A stretch of 38,937 nucleotides of DNA, taken from assembly GCA_001584585.1 (NCBI GenBank), contig LSYV01000011.1, positions 1,977,574 to 2,016,510 of the forward strand. The letters are read 5' to 3'. The number at the start of each line of letters is the position of its first letter. Position 1 is the stretch's first letter. The stretch is from Gonium pectorale. Its lineage: Eukaryota > Chlorophyta > Chlorophyceae > Chlamydomonadales > Volvocaceae. The position numbers and the translations under genes are program-made. Below the pieces are notes generated by a model that had not been told where the DNA came from, ran no database searches, and worked only from the letters and a program-made list of their open reading frames with translations. Below, piece after piece: positions 22,885 to 35,000 of the stretch.

Positions 22885-23734
22885 ACGGGGCGCTGAGCTC
22901 CGTGCGTCATGCCTGCTGTCGCTGGAGCTCCTGCAGGCGCCTGATTTGGGAAGGCAGGGTGGCCTGGGAGCTTTACGGTAGGCAGGACGGCTGGGAGGAG
23001 GTGGCGCCCGCCTGTGGGCGCCAACCCGTACGTGTGTGAAATGGGTCCCAGTCGGCCATTTATGGTAAATGCATGCGAAAGAGTCAGGCGCGCAGCATGC
23101 ACTGTCGGACCTCCTGCCGGCGCACAGCCGAGCCGAGGGCGGCCACGTGACTCCGCCTCGCCTTGACTGAGAAGGCCCTCCCTGCTGGATGGCCCCTGGT
23201 CCGCTGGGAGGTGTTGGGTGCGGCGTTGCGCGGACGTGGGGACTGGGCGCAGGATTATCGCGTCGCAGGTGGGATTATGCCGGCTGAGGAGGCGAGTCCG
23301 CTGCCCGTACGATGCTGGACACACTGTACGGAGCTCACCCGGGTTGTCTTCCTTCGTTTGCGGATGGCAGAAATGCTGACAGGATTACAATTGCCAGGGT
23401 GTGTGTTGCGTTTTGTTCAAACCCATCCCGCAAGGGGCAGGGCTTCGTAGGAGGCGAGCGCTATAGTCGGTGCACACCCCGCCGCTGGGCAGGGAGTGCA
23501 TGTTTACCCGGACAGCCCGCACGATAGTGTGGCAGCAGCTGAGGTGTCGTGCAACCCATTGTAATACAGCTGTTTCTGTGTTGTGAAGCTGCGAAAGTCT
23601 TGTCGGGTGTCATTGAAGGGATCCTCTTCTTTTGGTGTTCTTAGCTGTAAGCGTAGTTGGTTCTGGCCTCACTCCTGCTAAATCAGCCCTCGGTCTCCGC
23701 AATTTACGTGGATATTGCTTGGGTGAGAGGGACC
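22885..23734. other. UAH 3' flank / intergenic
   Basis: No gene seen. The presumed UAH 3' UTR runs to the TGTAA at 23560-23564. No open frame here has coding-like composition. Confidence 0.6.
23560..23564 (+). promoter_or_regulatory. TGTAA polyadenylation signal (UAH)
   Basis: Plus-strand TGTAA, 676 nt after the UAH stop codon, in a T-richer context. It is the algal polyadenylation signal and implies a fairly long 3' UTR. Confidence 0.5.
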
Positions 23735-24045
23735 TAGGCGTAGGGGATGCTTAGCATGGGGTAATACATACAGTACGGCATAGTGCCAGCAGGCCTTGTC
23801 GATGGTCGTCCATACCGCAAAGGCCCGGGCTGCTCGTTACGGAGGCCGGTGCAAATCCAGAGTTCCAATCCGCTGCTTCGCAGGTACACCGTGTTGGTGC
23901 CGAGCGCACATGATATCACGCGGAAGGCGGGAGGCTCTCAACGGTGCGCGTCGCATGCCGGCTGTGCCCCTACCTGTATATGCCCTCGGTCATGGAAGCC
24001 TTAGCCATGGTTAAAGAGCAAAGGATCTTCATGTGAATGGTGATG
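23735..24045 (-). pseudogene. Intron-less broken copy of the glycosyltransferase-like gene
   Basis: Read on the minus strand, this stretch is clearly homologous to exon 2 and the start of exon 3 of the gene at 25538-27231. Examples: CATGACCGAGGGCA against CATGACAGAGGGCA; CACCGTTGAGAGCC against CGCCATTGAGAGCC; LGTNTVYLRSSG against LGINTVHLRSNG; ICTGLRNE against VCTGLRNE. At 23805-23815 the exon 2 sequence runs straight into exon 3 (ACCATCGACAAGGCC) without the 308-bp intron of the intact gene. Frame breaks and in-frame stops are present. It is therefore a processed (reverse-transcribed) copy, or the remnant of an intron-less paralog. Homology fades near 23735 and is cut near 24045, where the LINE fragment starts. 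Confidence 0.8.
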
Positions 24046-24870
24046 GGAGCACGCTTCCCCACTCACGCGCTGCTCTACCGCGAGTTGGCGCAGAGGCCGC
24101 TCCAGTACCACTGGGCTAAGCTCGTCCTGCGGTTCTGGACCGGGCTGGTGGAGCGTCCCGATACGCTGTGCCATCGGGCCTTGGTAACAGACCTGAAGCT
24201 CGCGCTTGTCGTTGGGGTGACCGACTGCTGGTCAGCAGGGGTGCTGCGCTTCCTTGCCGAAGCTGGTGTTCACGCCCCTGAGGGCCTTACGGTTAGCGCG
24301 CAACCGAACTGCTTTCCTTCGCTAGCGGTACCCGTCGGCAAAGTGATGGATAGCTTGACCGACTGGCTTGACGCACGGTGGCGGCTGCCCAAAGTGACTG
24401 CGGCGCCCCGCGATTTCCGTAGTGGGGAGACGGGAGTCAAAATTGTGTCGGTATGCCGGATGGATGGGTCCCACACTGCGACCCAGCATCCTAGCCTATG
24501 GGCAAGGATGCTGGGAAAAGGAAGTGAACCGGCCCAACGGACGAGCCCGGGCTGAGCGGACATCCAAGGCCTGTGGCCACGGCTATAGAGGATGAACTGC
24601 ACGTGTTCTGCGAATGCCCGTTTTACGAGCAGCTCCGGGACCAGTTTGAGGGTGCCTTGGGTTTTAGGCATCGAGACACTATTACTATGATAGGCTCCGC
24701 CCGCTGCAGTGGGAGCCTGCCTACAGGCTGTCTGGGACACTATGCACGCCATACTTCGGCGTCCGGCGCTGAAGCGGAGCAGAGACGGGAACCATAACCC
24801 GCTCCCCCATCCCAATACTCGCATTTCATGCCCCCCCGGCTAGACGTATAACCTGTAACTTGTAACCTAG
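24046..24870 (+). mobile_element. Decayed 3' end of a LINE (non-LTR) retrotransposon
   Basis: The open frame from 24037 to 24555 (LLYRELAQRPLQYHWAKLVLR, then RWRLPKV) followed, after a frame break, by 24573-24797 (EDELHVFCECPFYEQLRDQF) has the layout of the region C-terminal to the reverse transcriptase in plant and algal L1-type LINEs. The Cys/His cluster H-x-x-x-C-x-C-P-x-Y is the terminal zinc-knuckle-like motif. The two halves are out of frame and the first ends in TGA, so the copy is dead. There is no reverse transcriptase upstream: it is 5'-truncated, as LINE insertions usually are. The end at 24849-24868 has TGTAAC-like tandem units, a possible LINE tail. It abuts the pseudogene, which it may have interrupted. 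Confidence 0.7.
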
Positions 24871-25537
24871 AAACGACCGCCTTGAGCATGATGCCGATCG
24901 GTGGCAGTGGTATGCGTGTTTCGGAATAGGCCGGCTTTTGCGTTCAAGTCCGGGGTTGTTGAGTGGAGGTTGCATGCAAGTGCCATGACAGCGTTGTGAC
25001 CGTTCGTGCGGACATACTACAGTCAAAGCGCACAGTTGAGCCCGGATAAGAAGTCCTGTGCAGGCAGATGGGTTTGATTTAGGCGTGCACTTACTTTCCT
25101 TTGGGAAGAACGGTTTCAATCATGCTCAGGGGTCACACATTGCCGCGTGCCTCGAGTGCAGCACACTGCGCAGATGGCATCACCCGCCACCAGTGCGCCC
25201 CGTATGTCCATCGGGGGGATTCAGTATACCTATGCACAATGTTGTATTGATGGTGGCGAGGAACTCAACGATCAGGCGCCCACCTGTCACCACGCGCTGC
25301 CCGGACATGGCGAATGCGAGACACGCAAACCCAGATCAGTTTGTGGGCCAAGGCATCCCGAGAACCGTCAGAGCTATAGTTCGTGACTATGGCCCTTGTT
25401 GGCCATACAGTGTCGGCCGTGCGGGTGGAGGATGGGCATGCGACATGACGAACGCAGTACGACATTTTGGATTCGGAAGATTTAACAGCTGCCAGCTTTT
25501 CTGTTGTCATTTCAGCAAGCAGCGCCTAATTTTCACC
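24871..25537. other. Region upstream of the glycosyltransferase-like gene
   Basis: No gene seen. A plus-strand frame stays open through 25058-25537 in phase with the downstream gene, but it has no early ATG, has poor codon composition, and would bury the signal anchor, so it is treated as untranslated. It should hold the promoter and 5' UTR. Confidence 0.5.
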
Positions 25538-27231
25538 ATGAGAAACAGAGCATGCTTTCATGTCGTCCTGCCGCTGCTAATCCTCGTCACCCTATCGAAA
25601 CTCCCTGCCCGACTGCATGGGCTGCAAAGAGAAGAACCGGCGATAGCGGTGGTGAATACAGGCTCTGCTCACCATGACGTAACCAGCGGAGTGCTCGCAG
25701 CCCTCAAAACCGCCGTGAGGATGTCGCAGGTGACGCTGTATGTACCGAAGTGGGTCGTGTCTGCCAAGATCTTTCCCAAGCTGCTGGATGTCCACGAGCT
25801 CAACGTGCTGAGCTACGAGGACGCGAATCAGACAGTCGCGCATGCCGACCTGCTCTTCTTCGTGACGGCAGAGTAAGTTGCCTCATCCCTTTTGCGCCTC
25901 TGATGGCCACAGCCCATCATTGCTGTGTCAGCCCGTTCAGCGGCTTGGGGGCGGGGTCGTGCATGGGACTGCACGGGGACTTTGTCGGCGGCTGCGCTCT
26001 AGGCACCTACGCATTGGTGATAGTCGAGCCGCTGTGCGCTGGTTTGTATTGAGTATTGTGCTGTGCTGCATTGTACAACCTGTCGTCCTGAACAACGACG
26101 CATACAGTACTGCAACCCTGTGTCCAGGACCAACATGAACATAACGCGGCAATTCATCCACCTCGCCCGACCGCAAGCTGTCGTCTTCATTATGCACAAC
26201 GTGATTCCGGACGTCATGAGCTCTCTAATGAGCTTTCATGACAGAGGGCACCTGGTGGGGCTCAGCCCGCATGTGGTGCACGCCATTGAGAGCCACGGCT
26301 TTCCCGCCTCGTGGTGGCTCGGCATCAACACGGTCCACCTGCGGAGCAACGGGAGCCTGGTTTGCACCGGCCTTCGCAATGAGACGCTCAAGCAGCCCTG
26401 GGGTTTTGCAGTCCAGGTATTGTTTGTCCAAAGGAGGCGGGATAGAGGGCAGGCGCGAGCGCACGGAGCGCTCCCAGGGTTCTGGGGCGGTGGCTTGGGG
26501 GAAAGGCTAGACGCTCGCATAGCGGAGGACATGACAGGTTTTGCCATCGCACCTGTCCGACTAGCAAAATCGGCGACACTTGGTGCGCCATTGGGGGGTA
26601 AGGCCCCGACCGGCGGGTGATCAATGACCCCGCCCGACCCACAGGCTGTAGTTCTGCTCTTCCAGTCTCATATTTCCCCGAAAGACCCGTAACCACCCTT
26701 TCCTTCCCCCCTCGCTCCCTCCAGGGCACCATCGACAAGGCCCGCCGACACTATGATGTGCTGTACGACCCCTTGCTGAGCCTCCTCAACACCAGCGGTT
26801 CTGTGCCGTTTGTCAAGATTGTGGGGCAGTTACACACGCCCCTGGACATCCCTCCTCCGCTCAAGGATGTCATTCGCCTTTACATCAACCTGCCTTTCGA
26901 CCAATACTTCAACCTCATTGAGTGCAGCCAGGCGCTCCTCCCCGTGTTTGGCTCGTCTTCTTATGTCAAGAACAAGTTCTCATCCACGGTTTTGGCATCC
27001 CTCATCAGCGCCGTACCAGTACTGGCGGACGATGCCCTCCTCAGCGCATATAGCTTCCTCAGTGAGGCAACGGCCTTCAAACAGATGTCCAACGAAACTG
27101 TGGTGGATGCGATGCAGCGGATATCCAAGCTCCCGTGGATAGACCACCAGATTCGGCGCGACAACCTGGTGGACCTGGCGGAGCGGCTGAACGTCGCTGC
27201 TGGCTCCTTCCTGGTCAACCTCCTAACATGA
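25538..27231 (+). CDS. Putative type II membrane glycosyltransferase-like protein (GT-B like)
   Basis: Three exons, 25538-25872, 26128-26416 and 26725-27231, join in phase to give 376 aa. The chosen ATG is followed by a hydrophobic signal anchor (about residues 6-19, CFHVVLPLLILVTL), so the protein is probably secreted or Golgi-resident. The body has an N-terminal alpha/beta segment (VTLYVPKWV) and central HNVIP and LGINTVHLRSNG segments. The C-terminal half contains IVGQLHTPLDIPP, LPFDQYFNLIECSQALLP, SSTVLASLISAVPVLAD and LLSAYSFL. That half resembles the C-terminal domain of GT-B glycosyltransferases, in which a small-residue and acidic loop holds the nucleotide sugar. Donor and acceptor cannot be inferred and the assignment rests on pattern only. 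A broken copy lies 1.5 kb upstream in the opposite direction. TGTAA follows 129 nt after the stop. Confidence 0.75.
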
Positions 27232-27359
27232 GCCTCGCAAGATTGCTCAAGAATGGTCCGATCCCCATTTAGAGGTCTATATATGGCCTGGGTAACAGGC
27301 GGGATAGAAATAAATGCTGATTTGGGGCTATGGGGGCCATGCCGGGTGCATGCCCGCGT

Positions 27360-27364
27360 TGTAA
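27360..27364 (+). promoter_or_regulatory. TGTAA polyadenylation signal (glycosyltransferase-like gene)
   Basis: Plus-strand TGTAA, 129 nt after the TGA stop; spacing is typical for an algal 3' UTR. Confidence 0.6.
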
Positions 27365-29080
27365 AGGCGCCCATTTTATATTCAACCATACAGGCTCAAG
27401 CCAACCGAGGACGTTGGATTGCGTTAGTGTGCGTGCCTGCGGAAATACGGGAGACGGAGGTTGGCAGATGGAAACGGCTAATGACCTCCTCTTGGCTTCC
27501 TGTTTAGGATCTTCGTGTTTATTATTTGCCCAAATCGGGCTCAGCTCATGCGTACTTTCCCCCTGTACATACACCATGCTTCGAAATGACTGTACGTTGG
27601 CTGCTCTGCTTGGCCGGGACAGGTGACGCAAGCACCAGTCGCCTCGCAAACTCTCCTACCATCTTATCTCCCATTGAATGCAGCCGTGCTGCTTGGTGGG
27701 TTACGAATACGGTGGGTATACGGATACGGGTCGCCCGGGGACGCCATTACCTTGTAAGCGGGTCTTCGGCATTTCGTTGCCTTTCGGGCCCATTCATTAA
27801 TGCAATTGACGCGGCATGTATCTTGTGCTGCTCGGCATACCAACGCGCACTGTGGTATGAGCACGTCGTTCGCACGCCCAAACAGTGGCATGCCGCCCCG
27901 TACGTGTGATTCATAGCTTGTATGCCTGGTACATGGTGGTTGTGTAATGCCCTGATGATCGATCTTGGGCCTGTGCACCATAACTTGCTAGTGGCGAACC
28001 CTCGAGCCAGCAACCAGTCCACAAGAGAGTGTGATGGGACAAAGAGCGCTGCTCCCTCACCCCAGGCTACAGCCTCTACAGCGTACACTTCGCAGGCAAG
28101 GTCACCCTGTATGTACACCTTTGCCCTGCCCTGGAGAACTGGAGTTTTAACTTGCGCCCCTTCAAGGCCATACTCGCCCATGAAGTCCCGCCACGGACAG
28201 GTTTGGCCGCATTTACGGTGCTCACACCACACGTGTGAGGCAACTCCCCCACCAGTGCCCACTGCGACAAGACGGCCCAACGAATGCACTCAAGACGCCA
28301 GTCCGTCCTCTCAATGCAGATCCACGTTTCATGTAACTCGCAGCTCCGGTTGGCACAGAGCGCCGACAGCCAACGACACAGAAAGCATGCGCCGCTCACA
28401 GTGCACTTGCGTCTCCCCGAATCGACACCTGGCCTACCGCTCCCGTAATACATTGCAACACGCTACAGGTACAGGAGGACAGCGGCGGCCATGCGCGTGT
28501 GGATCCATGCCCAGGATCCTCCCGAACGCGTTGGGCCGCGGCCGTGCTCGCGGCCCCGAACAGTCCAAGCCTGAGGACGCGCGTGCCGTCATGAGCAGCT
28601 GTGGCAACTGCACCTCAAGCAGGCAGTCAAAAGTACGAGCGAGCGTAGCCGTGGCACGGCGATGAATGCCAAGAGCCCCCACCCCATCACGCGCACACGC
28701 CCGCAGCTCCCACGTGTCACAAGTCCTCCCTAACATACCGTACCTATACTGTACCAGATCGTCTATACAACCGGATTGCGTTTGTGCAAATCGTGCTCCT
28801 GCGTGCAAGATGCTCCCACATGCCGGTTCTCGGTAGCTACTCACCGTATTCAGGCCTACCATGAACACGTCTCAGCGCCCCACCTGCTGCACACGGTCCG
28901 ACCCACTCGACACCTCCAGCATTGTGCGCCCGTCCCCAGGCCGTGCCCGTCCGTAAAGCCGGCACTTTCCCACGCCTAGCCATACCGTCTGCAGCTCAGA
29001 GAGTATCACGCCGGGTGTCTCTTAACGTCTGGGTCCCAGACCGATATCGAGTCCGTAAGTGCACGAATGCATGCAAGACA
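27365..29080. other. 1.7-kb intergenic stretch
   Basis: No supported gene. Open frames exist on both strands (27922-28665 plus, 28289-27747 minus), but they lack splice-consistent extensions, domains or G/C-rich third positions. A short plus-strand segment near 27670-27740 reads like a weak echo of the neighbouring gene's exon 2 (AWWVTNTV). The right end should include the 3' UTR of the WD40 gene; no minus-strand TGTAA was found there. Confidence 0.5.
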
Positions 29081-32000
29081 TCACGCGGCAAGGTTCTCGT
29101 ACACGTAGATCCGGCCGCTGAAGCCCGCGACCACAAACAGCGCACCCAGCAGCGGGGAGGAGCCTGCAGCGGCCGCCGCGCCGCCGCCAGCAACGCCGTC
29201 CGCCGCGCCGCCGCCGCCCACCGCCCCGCCGCCCTGTCGGCCCGCCTTGCGTCCCATCCTGCATCGGGACAAGGGGGCTCACTTGGGCGTGCGCGGAAGG
29301 CAGCTTGGAACCGGCGAGGGTTAGCCCCTCGCCTGCCATAAGGTGCGAGCCTTTGACGCCAGGGAGGCGGCCACCGATGCCAGACCACAATAAATGGTTG
29401 AGAGACCGCAAACGCTGTCACCACATTGCGTTATGCTCGCCGCGACTTGCCTCCCGCCTTCCCTCGCGAGATGACTGGACATATAGCGTACCGCCCGACC
29501 CGTTTGGGTACCAGGAAGGCAACAGATGCCCGGCGGTCTCTCCCTAACGGCCCTTCGCACCTGCACACGTCGGGCGCAAAGATGGCCACCGTGGTGGTCT
29601 GCTCGGGCGTCTGGAAGGCCTCATACGTGCCCTCCTTCACCTTGCCGCCGCCGCCGATGCTGCGCAGCGACGACGCAGCGCTAGCGGAGCCCTTGCCGCT
29701 GCCGCCAGCCAGCGCCTTGGAGGAAACACCGGCGGCGGCGGCAGGCGCGGCGGCGGCTGAAGACGAGGCGGCGGCGGAAGACGCGCCCGTGGCAACGGCG
29801 GCCGACGGCGGTGGCAGGCCAGTCTCCCAGACGTAGACCCACCCGTCGTCGGATCCACAGACAAGGTGCTGGCAGGTGGGGGAAAGCGATGCCGCAATCT
29901 GCACATTGCAAACCGTCCCAAGGGCGTCAGTGGCGGCTTTGGCACGTTTGCTGTTGCTGTGACAGAGCCAGGGGCTCTTGCCGGTATTGTTGGAAGCTTG
30001 GGGCGCAACGCGGAGTGTTGAGTGCCATGCGCGGATCGGGAGGCGAGAGCTGTCAGCCCCCTTTCTGACAATCCCAACTGCTGAGATGGGCGGCATGCGT
30101 CGGCACCGAAACCACGGACGCAGGCTGCGCCCCCCGATGCCGCGATGCGCGGCCGGTCTACCTGCGTGTTTCCGTGACGGTGCCCCTTAAACTTCCGCTC
30201 CTGCGTGCGATGGCGGGAGGTGTGGGGAGCGTGCGGTGTGAGTGACTTGGACGGCGGCGAATTGGTGGTACCAAGCAACCAGGTGTATTGCAGGATCAGC
30301 ATTGGTCGGCCACGTGCGTATTTCGCCAAGGTTTGCTCGGACTAGAACACATCGCGATGAAAGCGGGACTTCCCCCTGAAGATCCTAGCCGCTGCCTCTC
30401 TCCCAGTAGAATGCCGAAGGCGTTGGTGCGCGTCCAAGCCTGCTCCGGGTCGGGGTCCTCGACCCGCCCGTTAGAGGGCTCGGCTAGCACCCGCCCGCCA
30501 CTCGGCGACCCACCTGCACGTAACCGACGTACAGCCGTATCCGGCTATCCGCGCTGGTGATGACGTACAGCTGGTCGTTACCGTACGTGTACGGCACCTG
30601 CACCAGTCCCGTGATCTTCCGCCCCGAGCCGTGCGTGTTCTTGACGTCTACCTGCGACGCGGCACACACGGCGGAATTGGCGCGGTATGGGATGCCCCCA
30701 ACGGCCCCCAACCAACCCCCAACGGCCCCCAACCAACCCCCAACGGCCACCCGGGCAGGTTGACAGCCGTCTCGCCCATGCCGACGCCGCTCACCCCTGT
30801 AACCGATGGCCCTCGATCCAAGCCCGGTACCCACCCACCCACCCACCCACCCACCCACCCCACCTACCCACCCCCACATGCACACACCTGCGAAAGATAC
30901 TCAAGGCCTGCCCCGCCGCCCCCGGCGGCGCCGCCCGTCCCGCCTCCTCCTCCCCCGCCCGCTCCCGCGCCGCCTCCTCCCCCTGCTCCTCCTCCTCCTC
31001 CCGCTCCTCCTCCGCCTCCCCCGCCGGCAGCCGCGGCCCCGCACGTGTACTCGTAGTGCCGCGCCTTGCCGCGCAGCGTGCCCGCCACCACACGGCTGGC
31101 GTCGTGGGAGAAGAGCACCCGCGTTATGACGTCCTGCGGCACCGTGGCGGTGGCCAGCACGGAGCCGTCAGGGACGCTCCACACGCGGATCTGGCGGGGC
31201 AGGGGCGGGGCGCAGGCGGGAGAGGCGGGGGGGGGGGAAGATGGGAAACGGATCGCAGCACGCGGCACCGAGCCGCAGTTCAGGGCGAGGGGGGGGGCGC
31301 CGACCGCGGGCGAGAGTGCAGATGGAGAGCGCTGGCACGACGTACGACGTACGACGTACGAGGTTAGCCACGGCCCGAAAGGTGGATGCGGGGGAAAACG
31401 AAGTTGCGCGCTGCGGTCATTGCCGGGAGCTGCCGGGTCCACTGCCGGCGACTGGACGGCCCCGCGCCCACAACCCCGTGCCCAGTACCCCTGCTGCCGC
31501 CACCCCAACACGCATCCCAATGAGGCTATAGCTGCTGTGCCTCCCGAGGCCGCCACCAAGGTGACCCCGCTTCCGCCCATAGCAGTGGGCGCCCCACCTT
31601 GCCGTCCGCGCAGCCCGTGACGATCCGCCGCGGGTCGGTGGGGTGGAAGGCGCAGCTGGTCACGAAGTCCGGGTGCACGAAGGAGCGCAGGCACTCCCCA
31701 GACCGCGGACACCCGTTCCCCGCCGCCGCCAACCCGCCGCCCTCCCCTCCCACTCCTCCTCCACCGCCGCTGCCGCTGCCGCCGCCTTCCCCTCCGCTGG
31801 GCGGCACGTCGATGTGCCACAACCGCGCCGTCTGGTCCGCCGACGCGGTAAGCAGCAGCCGGCACTGCGACCAGGCAAGGTCCAGCACGTCGGCCCGGTG
31901 GCCCGGCAGCGCCAGCAGCGGACTCTCCGACAGCAGAGGCGGCCGCGCCGCCGCTGAGGTGGCGGCGGTGGCGGCGCCGGCTAGCGAGCTGGGCGGCCCC

Positions 32001-35000
32001 AGGCCAGAGGGCAGGGAGGATGGCGGCTCGCCGTAGTCGCTGCTGGGCGATATGAGCTTGGCCCTGGGGTGTGTGCGGGGGAGGGCGGGTAGCGGTCGGT
32101 GGAGGTGGGCCGCTCTCTCTCCGAGACGCCTCGAGCTGCGCTGCGCACCGATTGCATATCATACGCACGTGGGATGAAGCGACCAGCTCCCCATATCCCA
32201 CGTCAAACACTCCGTGCCGCATCCTTGTGGCGAAGCAGCGAGCGACGATGCCCCGCCCCACCATGAGTTGGCGCACACAGCGCCACTCGTGTGCGCGCCG
32301 TCCCGCCTACACCAATCCGCTCCCTCGCCCGCCGGCACCGCGTTCCCCATCCGCGCCCGCCTCCCCCCCACCGCCTCCGCCTCCGCCCCGCCCTCACCGC
32401 GCCTCCGGGTACCAGTACACCGCCCACACGCGCAGCACGCCGTCGCGGCCGCCGCTGGCCATCAGGCGCGCGTCCGCGGAGAAGCGCAGCGCCCACACCG
32501 CCCCCTCGTGCTCGCACAGCTCCTGCACCATGCGGACCTGCAGGTTGGGCGGGCGCCGCGGGTTTGGGCGGGTTTCGGGCGCGAAACGGGCTCAGAGTGC
32601 AAGGGCGACGGGGTTGACGAGGGGGGGGGGTTTCGGCGGGTGGGCGGCGTTGATGTTGAGATGCGGCGTGCGTGCGGGGGAGTGTTCAGTGCGCGGGCCT
32701 TGAGTGCGCCGCGTCCGGGCCAAGCACGGCATATTTGGCGTGTGGGTAAGGTCGCGTGAGCATGGCCATGCGCGGGAGCGGGAGCGAGAGGGTAACCCGG
32801 ACGGGCGAGACAACCCGCTGGTGCGCGCTCAAGCAGCTGCCGACCGTCACCTGCTGCAGCTGCCGCAGAGCCGCCCTCCGGCCGCCCACGCGGGCCGCCT
32901 GGTTGAGCCACGACTTGGATGCCTGAGGGCATGGGGAGGAGACGAATCGGGTCAAAGCAGGGACCAAGGCACGCCACCTTAGCCACAGGGGCGGGGCAGA
33001 GGCGGCCTGAGGCCTGGATCAACAGGAGGCGATCGGGTTGGGCGACTGGGGTTGACTGCCTGGACCGTAGACCTCCCCAGGGGAATCCAGGCCACGTGCG
33101 ACACCTAGGCCTTTGATGCCGTACCGGCATCAGGCGCATGTACGCGCGCATTTCACAGGGACAGGGACCAAAGCCATCGACGGAAACTGGCGGGACGCGG
33201 CACAGCCCAGAGGCACCTCACTTGGAGCGCTCAGCGCTCAGCGCCCCGCCCGTCCACCCCCTTTCCTCGCCGCCCCCCACCCGCACCCCCCTCCCAACCC
33301 CGCAACTCCCCCCCTCCCTGCTGTCGCTGTCCACCCGCCTGCCCCGTAGGTCAGTACGAAGTGGTGATCGGGTCAGTGCCGTTGGGAAAGTCCGTCTGGG
33401 CAGGCCCGCGCTCGCGGCGCCAGTGCTGTGCCAGTCTGTCCGCGTGTTAGGTTGGCCGGGTGGGCTTTCCTTCGCCTTCCCTTCAAATCATCAGCGACTA
33501 CGACCAGCGGAGGTGCGCTGCAGCGCTGCTCGCTCGTCGATGACGTCGAAGTTTCACAGGTCGTCTACAACTACGCAAGACCACCACAAGTTCTTCTATT
33601 GAGTATGCGATTCGGTATCCGCGACGCGACCCGTGTTCCTTCTCCATTACCCCCCTCCCAACCCAGGCGGCTCACCGGAACCGCCCGGCTGGACGGGCCC
33701 GCCGCGTCCTCCCGCAGCAGCGGCACATCCAGCTCTCCCGCGTCCTGCTCAGTCTCCTGCTCCTCAGCCGCAGACACAGATGCCTCGCTGGCTGGCCCCA
33801 TGGGCCTCACCACCTCCATGGACTCCAGCGCCACGTCCACGGGCCCAGAGCCGCCGCCGCCGCCGTCGGCAGCGGGAAGACCACAGCCGACGGAGCCGTC
33901 GCCTCGGCTGCTGACGCTGGCATCTCCGGGAGAGCGAGACACCGGCGGTGGCAGCGGCGCCAGCGGCCCGGCGACCGGGCCCCCGCCGACGGCGGCGGCG
34001 GCCTCGGCCGCCACATGCCAGCTGGCCATGCCGCTGCGGAGCGGACCCGCTGTCCCCGCCTCGCCCCTGTGGGACAAAGCCGCGGCGCCGGCGCCGGCAG
34101 TGGCGATGGTCGCGGAGGCGAAGGAGGTAGGGGGCGCAGCGGCTGCCGCCGTGTCGTTGCCCACAGGCAAGGAGGTCGCCGCGGCGGCTGCTGTCCTTGC
34201 GGCGTCGGCCGCCGCGGCAGCGCGGCCCTGCGCCTGACGGTGCGGCGTGTGGTGCGGGCAGTGCCGTGGCGAGCGGTGAGTCCAGGATTAGCTGGGGTCC
34301 TGCCACTCCCAGGTTGAACAACAAAGCGCATATCGGTGTTGAACACTGACTGGGCCCATGCCCTCCCTTGCGCATGCACACGGCAATCCTGCCCTGACCC
34401 CGCGGTGTGCTAGCCTAGCCGCCGTGGACGCGGGCTCCCCGCAGGCAGCCCCTCCCTACCGCCCATTCTTCCCCATTTACCCCCCACGCCCAGGGTACGC
34501 GAGCCAAGCCAAGCCCCCACCTTGAGCGCTGCCGCTAGCGGCCCAAGGGGCGGCGAGCTGCCTGGCACCGGCGCCGTCGGCCCCGGCCCCGGTGGCGGCC
34601 CCGGTGGCGGCCCCAGTGGCGGCGCCCCGGGCAAGCTCCGCCGGCCAGCGGACTGCACGCCTGACATCTCCCACGCCGCGCTGCTGCCGGAGGCGATCCT
34701 GCCGCCACCGGCGCTGCTCATGCTCACGTCGTTTTCGCCGCCACCGCTGACGCCGACGTCGGCGCCGTCGCTAGCTCCCCTGCTGAAGCCGCTGCCGTCG
34801 GCAAACATGGGCTCCTCGGACCACGCCGGTGGCTGCCAGTTCGTCTGCGCAGTGCGGTCCTTGCGCTCCTGGATTCGCTCGCGTACGTTGCTCAGCGTGC
34901 TCTTGGCCCTGGGTTTTGATGTGTGAGGGCAGTGGATGCCGTTGCGTGAGGGCAGTGGATGTAATTGCGTGAGGGCAGTGGATGCCGTTGCGTGAGGGCA

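Noticed and set aside
25058..25537. In-frame upstream extension of the glycosyltransferase-like gene
   Set aside because: It begins without ATG, has poor codon composition, and would move the hydrophobic signal anchor to the middle of the protein.
27670..27740. Possible second degenerate copy of glycosyltransferase exon 2 (AWWVTNTV on the plus strand)
   Set aside because: The similarity is short and needs gaps; the surrounding sequence does not extend it. Too weak to call without an alignment score.
28080..28130. Short likeness to glycosyltransferase exon 1 (KVTLYV)
   Set aside because: Only about 20 bases agree and the flanks do not match.
27922..28665. 247-codon plus-strand frame
   Set aside because: Ser/Thr/Arg-rich, no domain, third positions not enriched in G/C, and no splice-linked extension; most likely chance.
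31336..31364. Three CGTACGA heptamers
   Set aside because: A very short intronic repeat without further structure.
30864..32276. 470-codon minus-strand open frame
   Set aside because: Only its last part (31190-30888) is an exon of the WD40 gene; the rest is a different frame of exon 7 plus introns, kept open by high GC.
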